From an uncultured Oscillospiraceae bacterium (lineage in GTDB: Bacteria > Bacillota > Clostridia > Oscillospirales > Acutalibacteraceae): DNA of 8,506 bases. This document shows positions 6,783 to 8,506 of this stretch, in pieces. The position numbers and the translations under genes were made by a program. Under the pieces are notes generated by a model. The model had not been told where the DNA came from, made no database searches, and saw nothing but the letters and a program-made list of their open reading frames with translations. The stretch covers positions 1 through 8,506 of the forward strand of contig USLQ01000025.1 of the NCBI GenBank assembly GCA_900555545.1, in the 5' to 3' direction. Position 1 is the first letter of the stretch, and each line of letters opens with the position of its first letter.

Positions 6783-8401
6783 GCATACAGATTTTGGACT
6801 GTACCCTGCGCGACGGCGGGTACGTCAACGATTGGATGTTTGGGCGGAGGACGATCCGCTCCATTCTGGACAAGCTGGAACGGGCGCATATTGATATTAT
6901 TGAGTGCGGATTCCTGACCGGGATGGTACAGGAGCAAAACGCCTCCCTGTTCGGCAGCGCGGCGGAGGTGGAAGCCGTCCTGCCCGAGCCGCCGAGGGAT
7001 GCCCTGTACGTGGCGATGATCGCCATTGGTGAAAAGGAGCTGCATCCCTCCCTGCTGGAGCCGTGCGACGGCAAGGGAATCGGCGGCATCCGGCTGACCT
7101 TCCATCAGGATGAGATTCAAAAAGCCATGGAGTGGGCGCAGATCATCATGGATAAGGGCTACCTGGTATTCATGCAGCCGGTGGGCACCACCTTTTACAC
7201 GGATCTGGAGCTACTCCAGCTGGTGGAGAAGATGAACACGCTCAAGCCCTATGCTTTTTATATCGTGGATACGCTGGGCAGTATGTACCGCAACGACGTC
7301 TCACACCGGTTCTACCTGATTGATAAAAATCTGGCGCCGGGGATCCACATCGGGTTCCACGGCCACAACAATATGCAGCTGGCATTTTCCAACGCACAGG
7401 TGCTCGGTAAAATCCAGACCAAGCGCACACTGATCATCGACTCCTCGGTATACGGCATGGGGCGCGGCGCGGGCAACCTGCCCACGGAGCTGATCGCGCA
7501 GTATATCAACCGGAATATCGCATCGCGCTATGATGTCTCCATGGTGATGGATATCTATGACGAGCATATTGCTGCCATCCGCCGGGAATATGAATGGGGA
7601 TACTCCATGCCCTATCACATCGCCGCACATCACGTCTGCCATCCGAACTATGCCGCCTATCTGATCAACCGGCGGACTTTGACCATGCAGGATATCGAAA
7701 AAATCATTCTCACCATCCCGGAGGAATACAAAGTCCTGTACGACCAAAAGCTGATCGAACGGCTATACAACCGGTTCCAGAGCCGGAAGATCGACGACAG
7801 CCGGGCGGTGGAGCAGATTTCCCGGGAAATCGACGGGCGCAGGATCTTGGTTCTGGCGCCCGGCAAAACGCTCGCGACCGAATACAGCTTTTTGCGTGAT
7901 TTTATCAGCAGGGAGCATCCCTATGTGATTGCCGTCAATTTTGCGGACACCCAATTCCCGATCAACGCCTGCTTTGTCAGCAATCACAAGCGGATGGATA
8001 TCATCGATCAGGAGCTTCAGGCCATGCCGGAGATCCCGTTGATCCTCACCTCCAACATTCCGGACCCCGGCGGGGAGCGCCGCCTGTATGTGGACTATGA
8101 CCGATACACCAACCCGGACAGCCTGATCTCCGACAACGCGGGCCTGATGCTGCTGAACCTGCTCCGGCGCTGTGGTGCCAAGGAGTGCTGCCTGGCCGGA
8201 TTTGACGGATTTGAGACCGGTTACCGCGAGCGTTATTACAGCGGCGAGCTGGAGATGGCCACGGACGAGGCGCGGATTCAGGAAAAACAGGAGCGGATCC
8301 GGCGGCAGATCGAGCTGCTCTCCGGCTCCATGCGGCTGATTTTCCTCACGGACTCACCGTACGATATGGAGGGGAAGCATGATCCGGTGCACTCTGTTTG
8401 A
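6779..8401 (+). CDS. DRE-TIM metallolyase (MhpE-type aldolase) fused to a Rossmann-like C-terminal domain
   Basis: This is a 540-residue protein starting at GTG. Residues 1 to about 270 form an HMGL-like TIM barrel closest to 4-hydroxy-2-oxovalerate aldolases: DCTLRDGG (7-14, with Arg11 and metal-binding Asp12), VDTLGSMY (163-170), the metal-binding pair in FHGHNN (His194, His196), and GMGRGAGNLPTE (226-237). Family members cleave or form a carbon bond between pyruvate and an aldehyde. In this locus it may build a 2-keto-3-deoxy sugar acid for the KdsB-like enzyme. The catalytic His of DmpG/BphI (LRDGMH) aligns with Tyr15, so the chemistry or substrate may differ. Residues from about 353 to 525 form a second domain: RILVLAPGKTL (355-365), a strand ending in VNF, and NAGLMLLNLL followed by LAGFDGF. 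This recalls DUF115/MptE or GT42-type Rossmann folds; its function is unknown. It overlaps the cytidylyltransferase by four bases and the HAD gene by 23. Confidence 0.8.
   Translation: MSIQILDCTLRDGGYVNDWMFGRRTIRSILDKLERAHIDIIECGFLTGMVQEQNASLFGSAAEVEAVLPEPPRDALYVAMIAIGEKELHPSLLEPCDGKGIGGIRLTFHQDEIQKAMEWAQIIMDKGYLVFMQPVGTTFYTDLELLQLVEKMNTLKPYAFYIVDTLGSMYRNDVSHRFYLIDKNLAPGIHIGFHGHNNMQLAFSNAQVLGKIQTKRTLIIDSSVYGMGRGAGNLPTELIAQYINRNIASRYDVSMVMDIYDEHIAAIRREYEWGYSMPYHIAAHHVCHPNYAAYLINRRTLTMQDIEKIILTIPEEYKVLYDQKLIERLYNRFQSRKIDDSRAVEQISREIDGRRILVLAPGKTLATEYSFLRDFISREHPYVIAVNFADTQFPINACFVSNHKRMDIIDQELQAMPEIPLILTSNIPDPGGERRLYVDYDRYTNPDSLISDNAGLMLLNLLRRCGAKECCLAGFDGFETGYRERYYSGELEMATDEARIQEKQERIRRQIELLSGSMRLIFLTDSPYDMEGKHDPVHSV
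8368..8374 (+). promoter_or_regulatory. Ribosome binding site for the terminal HAD gene
   Basis: GGAGGGG lies four bases before the ATG at 8379, within the end of the aldolase gene, and supports the 23-base overlap. Confidence 0.65.
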
Positions 8402-8506
8402 CGTTGACGGCACGCTGATCCATTCATATCCCGGCATTTACAACGCGTACCGCTTTGCCTTTGAACGGATGCAGCTGGATTTTCCGGGGGAGTTATTCGT
8501 CCGGCA
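8379..8506 (+). CDS. HAD-family phosphatase, N-terminal fragment
   Basis: Only 42 complete codons are inside the window; the gene runs off the end. The protein begins MIRCTLFDVDGTLIHS, with the complete motif I DVDGT (nucleophile Asp8, acid/base Asp10), followed by a helix (PGIYNAYRFAFERM) as in phosphoglycolate phosphatase-like HAD enzymes with a C1 cap. Unlike the upstream COG5610-type protein, both motif I aspartates are present, so it is likely a working phosphatase. Placed directly after the aldolase and the CMP-sugar synthetase, it could dephosphorylate a sugar-acid phosphate before activation, in the way KdsC serves the Kdo pathway, although KdsC itself lacks a cap. This is inference from position; a housekeeping phosphatase is also possible. 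Confidence 0.8.
   Translation, partial: MIRCTLFDVDGTLIHSYPGIYNAYRFAFERMQLDFPGELFVR

Noticed and set aside
1..8506. CRISPR arrays, tRNA or rRNA genes, insertion sequences, attachment sites
   Set aside because: No regularly spaced repeats, transposase-like proteins or structured RNA genes are seen, and coding sequence fills the window.

Overview
The window lies inside one densely packed, single-strand operon for making and exporting a surface polysaccharide (capsule or wall glycan). All genes are on the + strand and every one of the seven junctions overlaps by 4 to 23 bases, so there is no intergenic DNA and no promoter or terminator I can support. Strong GGAGG-type ribosome binding sites precede each internal start. 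The sequence is moderately GC-rich. Together with the protein families this suggests a Bacillota anaerobe, most likely Clostridia (Oscillospirales-like). This is an inference: a Negativicute or another Gram-negative host is not excluded, and a KdsB-like gene would be more ordinary there.

Layout: (1) the 3' end of a Wzt/TagH-type ABC transporter ATPase (1-273); (2) a large two-domain HAD-family protein of the COG5610 type (270-2249); (3) a bacterial sialyltransferase/polysialyltransferase-like glycosyltransferase (2230-3207); (4) a second protein of the same general kind, broken by a one-base frameshift exactly in its KPHP motif (3200-4292); (5) a GT2 glycosyltransferase fused to a GT32-like domain that has lost its DxD and neighbouring key residues (4285-6042); (6) a KdsB-like CTP:3-deoxy-ulosonate cytidylyltransferase (6039-6782); (7) an MhpE/DRE-TIM-type aldolase fused to a Rossmann-like C-terminal domain (6779-8401); (8) the start of a HAD phosphatase (8379 to the window end).

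Working model (inference): the aldolase of gene 7 condenses pyruvate or a similar keto acid with an aldehyde or sugar to give a 2-keto-3-deoxy sugar acid. A HAD enzyme may remove a phosphate, the KdsB-like enzyme activates the acid as a CMP-sugar, and the sialyltransferase-like enzymes transfer it. The GT2 protein adds other sugars and the ABC transporter exports the chain. No KdsA or NeuB homologue is visible here, so the aldolase may replace the usual PEP-dependent synthase. This possible alternative route to a CMP-ulosonic acid is the most interesting idea in the window. The frameshift in gene 4 may mean that this strain makes a modified glycan, or it may be a sequence error.
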